The notes: generated from the letters alone by a model not told the origin. Positions 28,412 through 37,683 are shown, counted from the stretch's first letter. The stretch is 64,000 nucleotides of DNA from GCA-2862585 sp965277895 (GCA_965277895.1 CBDIDR010000001.1:1550001-1614000); one strand, 5' to 3'. Numbers and translations are program-made.

Positions 28412-29961
28412 AAAGAATCTTAATCATAGCTTTAATACTGTCTTGTGGAATGGTAAAAGCACAAGAAAAGCCCAAACTAGTAGTAGGTATTGTTGTTGAC
28501 CAAATGCGATACGATTATATCTATCGATTTTGGAATCAGTTTCAAGATGATGGCTTCAAAAAACTTGTTGACGAAGGATACTTTTGCCGAAATACTCATT
28601 ACAATTACACCCCAACATACACAGGGCCTGGTCATGCTAGTATATTCACAGGCACTACCCCTTCAGTTCACGGGATTATAGGTAATAATTGGTACAATAA
28701 AACTGATGGACTTTCAGTCTATTGTGCTGGAGATGGAAATTCCACAACCGTTTGTGATTGTGATAATCATGTAGACGTAGAATCGAGTGCCGGAAAGATG
28801 TCACCACACCGAATGCTGACTACCACATTTTCTGATGAGTTAAAATTGTTCAACTCTGAATCAAAAGTATTTGGTATTTCTATAAAAGACCGTGGTGCTA
28901 TACTCCCTGCTGGACATACTGCTAACGGTGCTTTCTGGATGGGAAGAAGTGGGGAGTGGATTTCGAGTTCTTACTATTATGAACAACTACCAGAATGGTT
29001 ATTACAATTTCAACAAGATAAACCCGCCACTAGCTACTTCAAAGGAGCATGGAAAGGTAAAGGCTTCGGTTATCCTATGGACAGTTTACTAGCAAGTAAA
29101 GGTCCGTCATCTGTAAAAAGCACCCCTCAAGGAAATACATACCTTAAGGACTTAGCTATTGAACTGATGAAAGGTGAAGATTTAGGAAAAGATAAAGTTA
29201 CTGATGTACTAACAATTAGCTTTTCATCAACAGACTATATAGGACATCAGTTTGGACCACATGCTCAAGAATTGGTTGATACCTACATCAAACTTGACAA
29301 AGAAATTGCAGAAATACTCAACTATATTAACTCAACAGTCGGAAAAGAAAACGCCCTCGTATTCTTGACGTCAGACCATGGAGTAGTAAGTGTGCCTAAT
29401 GAACTAAAGAAAAGAAAAATACCAGCTGGATACTTTAATGCTTCTGACTTGACTACCCAATTAAACACTCATCTTTCAAAGCGATTCGGCGAAGGGAATT
29501 GGGCGCTAAAATACTCTAATCAGCAGTTTTTTCTGAATAGAAAATTAATTGAGGACAATAAATTGAGCCATCAAGAAGTACAACAAGTTGCTGCCGACTA
29601 TTTGCTTAATGTGGACGGTGTTCAGTACACCTATACGGCTCATCAGCTACACAATAACGAATACCAAAATAGTTTTCATTCCTTAATTCAAAAAGGCTTT
29701 AATCAAAAACGCTCTGGCGATGTAGTTATAGCCTTAAATTCTGGATGGATTGAGTGGAACTCACCAACAGGTACTACACACGGCTCATGCTTTAGTTACG
29801 ATACACACGTACCCTTATTATTTTGGGGTAAAGGCATCAAGCACGGTCTAACAGACGAATACATTTCAATTTGCGATATAGCACCAACAGTAAGTACATT
29901 ACTTGGAATTTCTTTTCCAAATGGTTGTACAGGAAATCCAATACGAAGCATCACTGAATGA
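28408..29961 (+). CDS. PafA-type alkaline phosphatase
   Basis: A 517-residue secreted phosphatase with a GTG start overlapping the previous stop; the signal peptide is MKRILIIALILSCGMVKA. The PafA active-site set is visible: metal ligand Asp31, nucleophile Thr72 in YTPTYTGPGH, Asn93 in GIIGNNW, and the Lys160-x-Arg162 pair in SIKDRG. Later metal ligands are in SFSSTDYIGHQFGPH, LTSDHGV and TTHGS. In Bacteroidota such enzymes are periplasmic phosphate-monoester hydrolases that release phosphate from organic P. The gene is in an operon with aroB and aroA and overlaps aroB by ATGA. I saw no Pho box, though these are poorly defined in this phylum. Confidence 0.85.
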   Translation: MKRILIIALILSCGMVKAQEKPKLVVGIVVDQMRYDYIYRFWNQFQDDGFKKLVDEGYFCRNTHYNYTPTYTGPGHASIFTGTTPSVHGIIGNNWYNKTDGLSVYCAGDGNSTTVCDCDNHVDVESSAGKMSPHRMLTTTFSDELKLFNSESKVFGISIKDRGAILPAGHTANGAFWMGRSGEWISSSYYYEQLPEWLLQFQQDKPATSYFKGAWKGKGFGYPMDSLLASKGPSSVKSTPQGNTYLKDLAIELMKGEDLGKDKVTDVLTISFSSTDYIGHQFGPHAQELVDTYIKLDKEIAEILNYINSTVGKENALVFLTSDHGVVSVPNELKKRKIPAGYFNASDLTTQLNTHLSKRFGEGNWALKYSNQQFFLNRKLIEDNKLSHQEVQQVAADYLLNVDGVQYTYTAHQLHNNEYQNSFHSLIQKGFNQKRSGDVVIALNSGWIEWNSPTGTTHGSCFSYDTHVPLLFWGKGIKHGLTDEYISICDIAPTVSTLLGISFPNGCTGNPIRSITE

Positions 29962-30968
29962 GAGTAGTCCAAAGTCAAACCTATTCAATATATGTTGGGG
30001 ATACTGTCCTCAAAAATATTAATGTGTCTGCTTATTCAAAAATTGCTATTCTAGTTGATGAAAATACTGAAAGATATTGTTTGGATATCTTCTTAAAAGA
30101 AACTAATATCTCTTACGATGTTTTAATACGTATTCCATCAGGAGAGAAAAACAAAAATATTAGTACTTGCCAACATATCTGGGGAGAATTAACTAAACAT
30201 ACATTTGACAGAAAGTCTCTAGTCATTAATCTTGGCGGTGGAGTGATTGGCGATATGGGTGGATTTGCTGCCTCATGCTACAAAAGAGGAATTGATTTCA
30301 TTCAAGTACCTACTACCCTTTTGGCTATGGTAGATGCATCTATTGGCGGAAAGCTAGGAATAGATTTTTCTAACTTAAAAAATCAAATTGGCTTATTTAA
30401 AAATCCAAAAGGCGTTTATATTTTCCCATCTTTTCTGAAAACTTTGGACAAAACACAACTATACTCTGGGTATGCTGAAGTAGTAAAACATGCACTTATT
30501 TATGATGCTGAAATGTGGAAAAATCTCATTTCGACATCCGTAGAAGAACTAAATTGGGAAGAGATTATTGAAAGAAGTATTGGCATTAAAAATCAAATAG
30601 TAAGTGCCGACCCAATGGAGAATGGATTAAGAAAGATTTTGAATTTTGGACACAATATAGGTCACGCCATTGAAGGGTATTGTTTATCCGTTGGCAAAGA
30701 GGTGCTACATGGACAGGCAGTTGCTACAGGCATACTATTGGAAAGTAAACTATCAGGTCTTCCTGATGAAGAAAAGGATGAAATTAATAACTTCTTGCAA
30801 TCCACTTTTGAGATAATTAATCTTCCACATTTTGAAGAGCTATTGCCTTTTTTAGAAAATGATAAAAAAAATGAAAACAACGAATTGAAGTTTTCATTAC
30901 TTTCAAAAATTGGAAAATGCAATTTCGATTGTATAGTCGATATTCCAAAAATTAAAGCTTTGTTTTAA
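29958..30968 (+). CDS. aroB: 3-Dehydroquinate synthase
   Basis: A 336-residue NAD-dependent enzyme of the shikimate pathway, converting DAHP to 3-dehydroquinate. NLGGGVIGDMGGFAA (NAD binding), TLLAMVDASIGGKLG and NFGHNIGHAIEGY (metal site) are all present. The protein is a little shorter than the ~360-residue enterobacterial enzyme, mainly at the C-terminus. Its start overlaps the upstream phosphatase in an ATGA and it is followed by aroA three bases after its stop. Confidence 0.96.
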   Translation: MRVVQSQTYSIYVGDTVLKNINVSAYSKIAILVDENTERYCLDIFLKETNISYDVLIRIPSGEKNKNISTCQHIWGELTKHTFDRKSLVINLGGGVIGDMGGFAASCYKRGIDFIQVPTTLLAMVDASIGGKLGIDFSNLKNQIGLFKNPKGVYIFPSFLKTLDKTQLYSGYAEVVKHALIYDAEMWKNLISTSVEELNWEEIIERSIGIKNQIVSADPMENGLRKILNFGHNIGHAIEGYCLSVGKEVLHGQAVATGILLESKLSGLPDEEKDEINNFLQSTFEIINLPHFEELLPFLENDKKNENNELKFSLLSKIGKCNFDCIVDIPKIKALF

Positions 30969-30971
30969 TTG

Positions 30972-32201
30972 ATGAATTACCACATTTCACATAAAACAAA
31001 AACAATTAATGCTGAAATAACCATAGCCGCTTCCAAGAGTTTGAGCAATAGAGCCTTAATTATTCAAGCATTATCTTCTACCCCATTCAAAATTCATAAT
31101 TTATCCACTTCTAAGGATACTCAACTTTTAAATGAGGCATTGCAAACTAAATCTGATACCATTGATGTTGGTGATAGCGGCACCGCCTTTCGTTTTTTAA
31201 CCGCTTTCTTAGCATGCAAACAAGGTGATTATACTTTAACTGGTAGCGAACGAATGAAAGAACGCCCTATTAAAGAACTAGTTAGTGCTTTGAAAGAACT
31301 AGGAGCTGACATTAAATATTTAGAAAAGGAAGGCTATCCACCATTAAAAATTAAAGGAAAATCTATCGAAGGAGGTAAAGTATCAGTAGATGCCAGTATC
31401 AGCAGTCAATTTATTTCAGCACTATTATTGATAGCCCCATCTTTGAAACAGGGCTTAACAATTACCTTAGAAGGCGATATTCTTTCGGTACCATATATCA
31501 AAATGACTAGCGAAATGATGTCCTATTTTGGTATTGAAACTCAATGGGAGGGAAAAACAATTTGCATCAAAAATCAAGATTACAAAGCAAAAGATATTTT
31601 AATTGAAGGCGACTGGAGTGCTGTAGCCTTTTTACTTGAAAGTTTGTCCTTATCTAAAAGTGGTACACTTATAATCAATGGCTTATTTGAAGATAGCTGG
31701 CAGGGTGACTATAAGGTAATAGAGATATTTCAAAAGTTGGGAGTAGAAAGTAATTTTATTGATTCCTATCTTCACCTTTCAAAAAAAGAAAACACCAGCA
31801 TAAATCAATCTCTAGACATTAACTTTATTGATTACCCTGACTTGGCTCAAGCTTACTGCTGTACTCTTGCTGGACTTGGAAAAACTGCGACTTTAAAAGG
31901 TCTACAAAATTTAAAACACAAAGAAAGTCACCGTCTTTTTGCCTTAAAGTCAGAGCTAGAAAAGTTTAAACAAAAATCAGAGTATACAGACTCTGAATTT
32001 ATTCTCAAGGAATCAGAAATAAGTATGCCAACACAAAATCTTGATACGCATAACGACCATCGAATGGCAATGTGTTTAGCTCCTTTGGCAATACTATTCG
32101 ATTTAAAAATTAATGATATTGAAGTAGTGAATAAATCATACCCCACATTTTGGGAGGACTTGAAAAAAATGGGGTTTAAAGTATCTGTTCTAACTCACTA
32201 A
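30972..32201 (+). CDS. aroA: 3-Phosphoshikimate 1-carboxyvinyltransferase (EPSP synthase)
   Basis: About 409 residues. I start at ATG 30972; the preceding TTG is not needed. It makes EPSP from shikimate-3-phosphate and phosphoenolpyruvate. SKSLSNRALI and the GDSGTAFRFLTAF loop (the counterpart of the usual NxGT motif) are visible, as is HKESHRLFAL and the C-terminal DTHNDHRMAM signature. The sequence is of the shorter Bacteroidota type. Its last 26 bp overlap the end of the convergent YjjG-like gene. Confidence 0.95.
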   Translation: MNYHISHKTKTINAEITIAASKSLSNRALIIQALSSTPFKIHNLSTSKDTQLLNEALQTKSDTIDVGDSGTAFRFLTAFLACKQGDYTLTGSERMKERPIKELVSALKELGADIKYLEKEGYPPLKIKGKSIEGGKVSVDASISSQFISALLLIAPSLKQGLTITLEGDILSVPYIKMTSEMMSYFGIETQWEGKTICIKNQDYKAKDILIEGDWSAVAFLLESLSLSKSGTLIINGLFEDSWQGDYKVIEIFQKLGVESNFIDSYLHLSKKENTSINQSLDINFIDYPDLAQAYCCTLAGLGKTATLKGLQNLKHKESHRLFALKSELEKFKQKSEYTDSEFILKESEISMPTQNLDTHNDHRMAMCLAPLAILFDLKINDIEVVNKSYPTFWEDLKKMGFKVSVLTH

Positions 32202-32868
32202 GGCACTTAATCTCATGCGTGATATTAGCATCAGTATGAGGAAGCGAATGTGGATTAAAATAAATTTGGTCCATACCAACTTCTCTAGAACCATGAATAT
32301 CCGCTAATAAATCATCGCCTATCATTAGGCAGTCAGAAGGTCTTGAAAAGGTCTTTTTCAATGAATAGCTAAATATCTCCTTACTAGGTTTTTTATAACC
32401 AACTTGTTCAGAAGTTATAATTTGACTGAAATAATCTAAAAGGTTATTATTTTTTAATTTTTTAAACTGAACTTCCTCAAAACCATTAGTTATGATATGT
32501 AATTCATACCTATTTTTCAAAAACGATAATGTAGAATGTACAAATGGGAAAAGATGAGTTTTCATTGGACATAACTCAACATAATCTAAGCCAATTTGAT
32601 TAGCTAAGTCATCATCAAAAATATTATACTCTTCTAAAGTAAGCTTAAACCTCTCGCCCCTAAGCTTTTCCTTTTCTATCTTATTTTGACGGTATAAGTC
32701 CCAAAGCTTTTCATTATTTATTTTATATCTGGAAATAAACTCATCAACACTTATAATTCCCTTTCCAAGAAGGTTATACTTAAAAAATAAGTCATTGAGA
32801 ACCTCGTAAGAATTTTTTTCAAAGTCCCATAAAGTGCGGTCTAAATCAAAAAATAGATGTTTATACAT
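32176..32868 (-). CDS. HAD-superfamily nucleotidase, YjjG-like
   Basis: A 230-residue haloacid-dehalogenase phosphatase. Motif I is FFDLDRTLWDF (DxDxT), motif II is the Thr in IITNGF, motif III has the conserved Lys in GYKKPSKEIF, and motif IV is MIGDDLLADIHG. The layout and length match the YjjG family of pyrimidine nucleotidases, thought to clean up non-canonical nucleotides. It overlaps aroA tail-to-tail by 26 bp. It begins with the membrane protein gene's stop overlapping its start codon in a TAATG arrangement on its other side, so it lies upstream of that membrane-protein gene. Confidence 0.85.
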   Translation of the reverse strand: MYKHLFFDLDRTLWDFEKNSYEVLNDLFFKYNLLGKGIISVDEFISRYKINNEKLWDLYRQNKIEKEKLRGERFKLTLEEYNIFDDDLANQIGLDYVELCPMKTHLFPFVHSTLSFLKNRYELHIITNGFEEVQFKKLKNNNLLDYFSQIITSEQVGYKKPSKEIFSYSLKKTFSRPSDCLMIGDDLLADIHGSREVGMDQIYFNPHSLPHTDANITHEIKCLSELEQIL

Positions 32869-33296
32869 TAATTAATATTCCAAGCTAAGGTTAAAACAAA
32901 AGACCAACCAAGAACAGACGCAATAAGAATTGGTAAAGTCTTTTTCTTGTTGGGAAAAAAATGAAGAGCTAAAAAAGTTCCTAATGGAATTGAAAACACT
33001 ATAGGTGTTAAAAACGCTATACCAAATAATCCATACTTTTTTGCTGTTTTGATTGCTAATACATTTTTGAAACCTCGTTTTTTACGAACTTTAGGCTTAT
33101 AAGCAAAGAATCTATAATATATTTTCAGAATCACTTTTCGAAACTGTGCAAAAAATAAAACTCCTAATATCCCACCAAAACAAGTAATCAGAAATGTTTG
33201 CCAAAAGGAAAAGTCAAATGTAAAAGCCAATGGAATTGCCAAGAAAAACTTAACAAAACTCATAAAGAAAACGGAAATTGCTTCTAGAATATGCAT
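32868..33296 (-). CDS. Conserved integral membrane protein of unknown function
   Basis: A 142-residue protein with about four hydrophobic segments and a strongly basic cytoplasmic loop (KPKVRKKRGFKNVLAIK) between the second and third. The C-terminal SIPLGTFLALHFFPNKKKT is distinctive. I recognise no functional family; similar small proteins occur across Flavobacteriales. Its start overlaps the YjjG-like stop context as TAATG, so the two form a unit with the nucleotidase first. Confidence 0.75.
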   Translation of the reverse strand: MHILEAISVFFMSFVKFFLAIPLAFTFDFSFWQTFLITCFGGILGVLFFAQFRKVILKIYYRFFAYKPKVRKKRGFKNVLAIKTAKKYGLFGIAFLTPIVFSIPLGTFLALHFFPNKKKTLPILIASVLGWSFVLTLAWNIN

Positions 33297-33456
33297 TTAT
33301 AGCTCTGAGTTATATAATAAGGAAACGCAAAATTCATTAAAATATTACTAAATACAATGCAATTTGACATATTCTTTCTCGAATTAATTTAAAAATCTTA
33401 GACAAAAGTATTTTTTGTTAAACAAAAACAATAACTTCGTAGAAACTTAAAAGCCA

Positions 33457-33730
33457 ATGATGAAAAAGTATTTCTTACTACTTTTCTTTTTTAGTGTCTA
33501 TTTTCAAAACATATATTCTCAGAGCAATCTACACCTTAATTTAAACTCAAAAAACATAGATGGTTATGATTTGGTTTCATATTTTGAAGAAAACAAAGCC
33601 GTTACGGGAAATAAAAAAAGATAAAATAGATATTTTTACGTCCAGTACAAGTATAGATGTGAATAACAAAAAAGTATCATTTCTTTATTGTGACTTCATT
33701 TCTAATAAAAGTACGATGCTCAAACTCTAG
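33457..33730 (+). pseudogene. Broken YHS-domain-like secreted protein gene
   Basis: A plus-strand frame starts at ATG 33457 with signal peptide MMKKYFLLLFFFSVYFQNI. It continues with NIDGYDLVSYFEENKAVTGN, typical of the start of the secreted YHS-domain family of Bacteroidota, and then stops at TAA 33622-33624 after 55 residues. The same frame beyond the stop keeps RYFYVQYKYRCE before another stop, and another frame is open to 33728-33730. The rest of the domain, including its cysteine motif, is missing. The family call rests on one short segment. Positions 33297-33456 upstream hold no recognised feature beyond A/T-rich sequence. Confidence 0.45.
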
Positions 33731-34612
33731 TTAAAAACGAAAGACTCTTTCTAAAAAATTAAACTTAACAGTGTAATAGTTTGTGAGCTCTGCACCAAAG
33801 CCTTTATTTCTTTGTGCTATACCAGAAATATTAGAACCCTCAAAATCAAAAATATATCCTTTAAATTTCTCTAGTGAAAATATGTAATCTAAAAGGAAGA
33901 AGTAAGCAGATGCTTTTTTACCCTCAGCGTCTGTATATGAAGTAAGTAGAGTTAACCGCTTGCTATCTTTTAATAAAAAAATAGAACTGACGTTTTTACC
34001 ACCTATTGAGGAAGAAAACATTTCACCCTTAGATTCTGCCAAAGCCTTTTCAATGATAATATTCTCCATCAATAATTGCTCTTTAGTCATGAAGCCTTTG
34101 GCCTCTTTAGATTTCCGTGCTAAATACTCACTTGGACTATCTACTTGAGTTGAAATTTCAACAGGATATTTCTGAGCTTTACTTATATTTTTCAAATGGC
34201 TTTTTGAATAGTTTTCTCTTAAATGCTGATGCTCTTTAATAAACAATTCAAAATTGGCATTCTGTTTTAAAGTGAATTTAGATTTACCATTATATACATT
34301 CAAGTTAAGGTTGACGTATAAAAATGACTTAGGAATTGATGTTAAAAAATCATCAACGTTTATGTTTTTAGAATGATGAAATACGCCTAACTGTTGACAA
34401 AAAAGCGGTTGAGCGATGTATTTAAGACCCCATTTTTTACCCCAGGGCAAAGGCATTACAGCCTCGTAGTCATTAAGAATTAAAGCATCCCAGTTTTTAC
34501 ACACTAAATCAAGGTACCAACTAGTTGCATATATATTTCCGTTAACTGCATGGCTAATACAAGTATCCCATTTCTGGAAATCAATTTCTTTATGACGTAT
34601 ATATCTTATCAA
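33731..34612 (-). CDS. FemAB/GNAT-like acyltransferase-type protein
   Basis: A 293-residue protein with the two-lobe GNAT-like look of FemAB proteins: NIYATSWYLDLVCKNWDALI at the front, a CQQLGVFHH segment, then a KSKEAKGFM helix and KRLTLLTSYTDAEGKKASAY. Family members transfer amino acids or acyl groups to cell-wall or polysaccharide acceptors, but many uncharacterised Bacteroidota ones have unknown substrates. The start is a TTG overlapping the upstream polysaccharide-deacetylase stop (TTGA), and no ATG is near, so translation is probably coupled. That pairing suggests work on a common envelope glycan. Confidence 0.6.
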   Translation of the reverse strand: MIRYIRHKEIDFQKWDTCISHAVNGNIYATSWYLDLVCKNWDALILNDYEAVMPLPWGKKWGLKYIAQPLFCQQLGVFHHSKNINVDDFLTSIPKSFLYVNLNLNVYNGKSKFTLKQNANFELFIKEHQHLRENYSKSHLKNISKAQKYPVEISTQVDSPSEYLARKSKEAKGFMTKEQLLMENIIIEKALAESKGEMFSSSIGGKNVSSIFLLKDSKRLTLLTSYTDAEGKKASAYFFLLDYIFSLEKFKGYIFDFEGSNISGIAQRNKGFGAELTNYYTVKFNFLERVFRF

Positions 34613-35907
34613 TTATATATGTATTCAAGCATTCTTTCATAGAGCTTACTCCAGCCCTTCCACTCTTTGTATTCAGACCAAGTTTCATTGTGCCACAAAG
34701 AAATGAAATGTCCATCAACTAATTTGATGTCATCAATAATCTTTTTAATCATTGAAAGAGATTGCTCAGGTGACGTTCTTAAATAGTATTTAAAAGTCGC
34801 GTCCATTACAGCAAAGGGGTGAACTTTTAAATTAGTTGTTGTTTCCAACTCTAAATCGTAAAAGTAAAAAGGTGTACAAATACTAGCTCTAAAGCCTGGT
34901 AAAGAGGCGTAGCCCATAGTATAGTCGTCCTTTACTGATAATTCTATAAGATTTCTGTATGTCTTTGGTAAGTCTAATTTCAGAAAATGTTGCCTAGAAA
35001 GTTCAACCTCTTTCTTAATGATGTTTTCTAGACGTTTTTTCTCCATGGCAAATGTTTCAAAAGAAACGTTTGAAGCAAATGAAGGGTGTATTCCTAATTG
35101 AGCATGGTCAGATAAATGTTTGATAAGCAGTTGAAATTTACGGCTGTGAACAGAACAGTTTTTATCATTGAATCCATAATCCGCTAACAAAATAAAATAA
35201 ACAACGTCAACATCATACCGTTTATTTAATGACAACTGAAGCTCAAATGTATCATAAGGGTCTTTCTCTTTACCTAGTAAAACATCTTTTCTCTGTTTTA
35301 TCAATTCTTTATCCATTTCAAAGGCTGACTTTATAAAAGAAGCTGTAGTTCTAACAAAGCCCTTCTCTAAAAAACAATAAGCATTATCAATATCAATAGT
35401 AGATTGATAGGAGAATTTTTTATCTGAAAAGGTTAAAGACGGAAAATGATTAAGTAATACCTTTTTGCATTCTAATAACCAAAGATTAACTAAAGGTCTG
35501 TCTAAAAAATTGTATTTATATGCTAAACTTTCTTTGGCAGTAAAGCGGTTGTAATGATCTTTAATATGTGGTAGATATTCTTCATAGCGAGATACTAGAA
35601 AAAAGGTCGCAGAAAAAACATCAAAAGGTATTACCTCATCTGAATTTTGATAAAAAATAGGTAAGCTATTCCATTCATTAAAGTTAATCTCCTGAACCGA
35701 CACGCCTTCTTCCTCCAACAAACCATAGCGTTTGATAAAAAACTCATCGTCTATTTTTTTACTAGAATAATTAAGTTTATTACCTGCATACTCTTTAAAA
35801 AATTCAATATTATCGGTTAGCTTGTACTCAATATCCCAAATGGTATCAAAAATTAGATTAAAAGTATATTCAGTTCTACTTGTTATTTTAGGTGTATAAA
35901 TTAGCAT
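34609..35907 (-). CDS. Polysaccharide deacetylase-family protein
   Basis: A 432-residue protein. The N-terminal half (about 1-170) is the domain that accompanies deacetylases of this type in Bacteroidota. The NodB-like catalytic part has STIDIDNAYCF (metal Asp region), GIHPSFAS (the His-Pro-Ser motif) and a late HNETWSEY. No signal peptide is evident, so it would act in the cytoplasm or on a lipid-linked precursor. It overlaps the downstream FemAB-like gene, and directly follows radC without a gap. The substrate is unknown. Confidence 0.75.
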   Translation of the reverse strand: MLIYTPKITSRTEYTFNLIFDTIWDIEYKLTDNIEFFKEYAGNKLNYSSKKIDDEFFIKRYGLLEEEGVSVQEINFNEWNSLPIFYQNSDEVIPFDVFSATFFLVSRYEEYLPHIKDHYNRFTAKESLAYKYNFLDRPLVNLWLLECKKVLLNHFPSLTFSDKKFSYQSTIDIDNAYCFLEKGFVRTTASFIKSAFEMDKELIKQRKDVLLGKEKDPYDTFELQLSLNKRYDVDVVYFILLADYGFNDKNCSVHSRKFQLLIKHLSDHAQLGIHPSFASNVSFETFAMEKKRLENIIKKEVELSRQHFLKLDLPKTYRNLIELSVKDDYTMGYASLPGFRASICTPFYFYDLELETTTNLKVHPFAVMDATFKYYLRTSPEQSLSMIKKIIDDIKLVDGHFISLWHNETWSEYKEWKGWSKLYERMLEYIYN

Positions 35908-36600
35908 CTAGAGCATTTGTTCGTCTGCAAAGCTAAAATACGTGTTTTGACCAATAATAATATGGTCAATAATGTTAATTTCTAACAATTCACTTCCCTC
36001 TTTAAGTTTTGACGTCAATACAACATCACTTTTACTAGGTGAAATATTACCTGAAGGGTGATTGTGAAATAAAATTATTCCTGATGCTTTTTGTTGCAAA
36101 GCAGATGCGAATATTAGTTTTGGATCTACTACAGTAGCACTTACTCCACCTTTACTAATATTGATAGCTTCAATAATTTTATTACCTCTATTCAAAAGTA
36201 ATACCCAAAACTGCTCGTGGTCAAGTCCCTCTAAATCATATCGCATATGATTATAGGCGTCTATACTCGATGTTATAGAAGGCTTATCTTCTGAATTTTC
36301 ATTTGCTTTCCTCTTCGCAAGTTCTAGTGCGGCAATTATAGTAACTGCTTTTGCTTGACCAATCCCATTAAACCTCATTAAGTCTTTGATTGACATCCTG
36401 GAAAGTGAATTTATCTTACCGTTACAACTGTTCATAATTTTCTTAGAAAGTTCAACGGCAGAATCAGTTCTATTTCCAGAACCTATCAATATAGCTAGCA
36501 ATTCTGCGTGACTTAGTGTCTTGGAACCTTTTAACACTAATTTTTCTCTTGGCTTATCATCTTCAGACCAAGATTTTATACTAAGTTTTTCATGATTCAT
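35908..36600 (-). CDS. radC: RadC-family JAB-domain protein
   Basis: A 230-residue protein with an N-terminal helix-hairpin-helix region (LLAILIGSGN, then LMRFNGIGQAKAVTIIAALELA) and a C-terminal MPN/JAMM domain. The metal motif is LFHNHPSGNISPSKSD (HxHx7SxxD). The name comes from an old DNA repair link in E. coli that has not held up, so function remains uncertain. It is directly adjacent to the deacetylase and separated from rpsT by a terminator. Confidence 0.88.
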   Translation of the reverse strand: MNHEKLSIKSWSEDDKPREKLVLKGSKTLSHAELLAILIGSGNRTDSAVELSKKIMNSCNGKINSLSRMSIKDLMRFNGIGQAKAVTIIAALELAKRKANENSEDKPSITSSIDAYNHMRYDLEGLDHEQFWVLLLNRGNKIIEAINISKGGVSATVVDPKLIFASALQQKASGIILFHNHPSGNISPSKSDVVLTSKLKEGSELLEINIIDHIIIGQNTYFSFADEQML

Positions 36601-36611
36601 GGCTACAATAT

Positions 36612-36645
36612 AAAAAAAAGGCTCCTCATTAAATGAGAAGCCTTT
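36612..36645 (-). terminator. Terminator of rpsT
   Basis: On the minus strand AGGCTTCTCAT pairs with ATGAGGAGCCT (one G-U pair) around a TTA loop, followed by eight T residues. It separates rpsT from radC. Confidence 0.85.
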
Positions 36646-36667
36646 GTAAATACTAAATAGTTTGTTT

Positions 36668-36919
36668 TTATAAACTATTAACGTGCTTCGCTAACTTAGA
36701 CTTTAGGTTAGCCGCTTTATTTTTGTGAATGATATTCTTCTTAGTGAGTTTATCAAGCATAGACTCTAGAGAGGGAAGCAATTTCAATGCCTCTTTCTTA
36801 TCAGTAACTGATCTAAGATTCTTAACTGCATTTCTAGCAGTTTTGTGATAATAACTGTTAGCAGCATTTTTTCTAGCAGTTTGTCTTATTCTCTTTTTTG
36901 CTGACTTGTGATTAGCCAT
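36668..36919 (-). CDS. rpsT: 30S ribosomal protein S20
   Basis: An 83-residue, very basic all-helical protein that binds 16S rRNA. MANHKSAKKRIRQTARKNAA is the standard N-terminus, followed by NSYYHKTARNAVKNL and the C-terminal KNIIHKNKAANLKSKLA. It is monocistronic, with a TACATTTG box at 36955-36962 and its own terminator. Confidence 0.97.
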   Translation of the reverse strand: MANHKSAKKRIRQTARKNAANSYYHKTARNAVKNLRSVTDKKEALKLLPSLESMLDKLTKKNIIHKNKAANLKSKLAKHVNSL

Positions 36920-36954
36920 ATTTATTGTTTTTTATTCATTAAAAATCAGGAGGG

Positions 36955-36962
36955 CAAATGTA
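36955..36962 (-). promoter_or_regulatory. -7 promoter box of rpsT
   Basis: On the minus strand TACATTTG, a perfect TAnnTTTG box 35 nt before the rpsT start. A -33 match at normal spacing was not found. Confidence 0.45.
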
Positions 36963-37014
36963 TTAATTTATTTGCTAATAATAATTCTTTTGTGCAAAAA
37001 AGAATATTTGTGTG

Positions 37015-37683
37015 TCATTTAATTTTTTTAGCTCTAACCATTTCTCTTTTGCCAGGAGGTCCAGGCAAGGTTTCAACAACAAATCCTAATCGCTTCAATA
37101 TTCTTTTTACTTCACCTTTAGCACAGTAGGTAACAAGAATGCTTTCAGGCTTCATTACAGCAGATATTATACTAAATATTCTTTCGGTCCATAAGTCAGC
37201 TTGAACTCTAGGACCAAAAGCATCGTAATACACCAAATCAACTTTATCATCCAAAGTCAATTTTTGGATGTCATCACTAATTTTAAATAATTCAAAAGTG
37301 GGCGTAATAGTAGTTAAGGCGTTCCATTCCGAAGTATGTAGAAGTGAAAAAATGGACTCTTCATTTCTAGCATTTAATATATCGGGATATTCTAAGGACT
37401 CAACAAGTTTTAATGGTAAGGGATTATTTTCAATAGTGTAATAACGCACATTTTGTGACGTTTTCTTGGATTCCAAATACGTCATAAAAGCGTTTAAAGC
37501 CGTTCCAAAACCCATTTCAAAAATAGTAAGTTTGTCTTGCTCACATTCTCGAAGTCCATTTTTTATAAAAACATGTTCAGCTTCATTAATTGCACCATGA
37601 ATAGAGTGATATTGTTCATTGTGTTCAGGCATGTGCAAGGTTTTACTTCCATCCTTAGTAAATATCACTTTAACATTATTCAT
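37015..37683 (-). CDS. mnmD: tRNA (mnm5s2U34) methyltransferase MnmD-like
   Basis: A 222-residue SAM-dependent methyltransferase equivalent to the N-terminal half of MnmC (DUF752). It would complete the wobble uridine modification of tRNAs by methylating the aminomethyl group. The SAM motif is IFEMGFGTALNAFM, and the signature YYDAFGPRVQADLW follows, with CAKGEVKRILKRLGF and LPGPPGKREM at the C-terminus. There is no fused FAD oxidase domain, which is the stand-alone form known in some bacteria. It is divergent from the M42 peptidase gene across 56 bp. Confidence 0.85.
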   Translation of the reverse strand: MNNVKVIFTKDGSKTLHMPEHNEQYHSIHGAINEAEHVFIKNGLRECEQDKLTIFEMGFGTALNAFMTYLESKKTSQNVRYYTIENNPLPLKLVESLEYPDILNARNEESIFSLLHTSEWNALTTITPTFELFKISDDIQKLTLDDKVDLVYYDAFGPRVQADLWTERIFSIISAVMKPESILVTYCAKGEVKRILKRLGFVVETLPGPPGKREMVRAKKIK

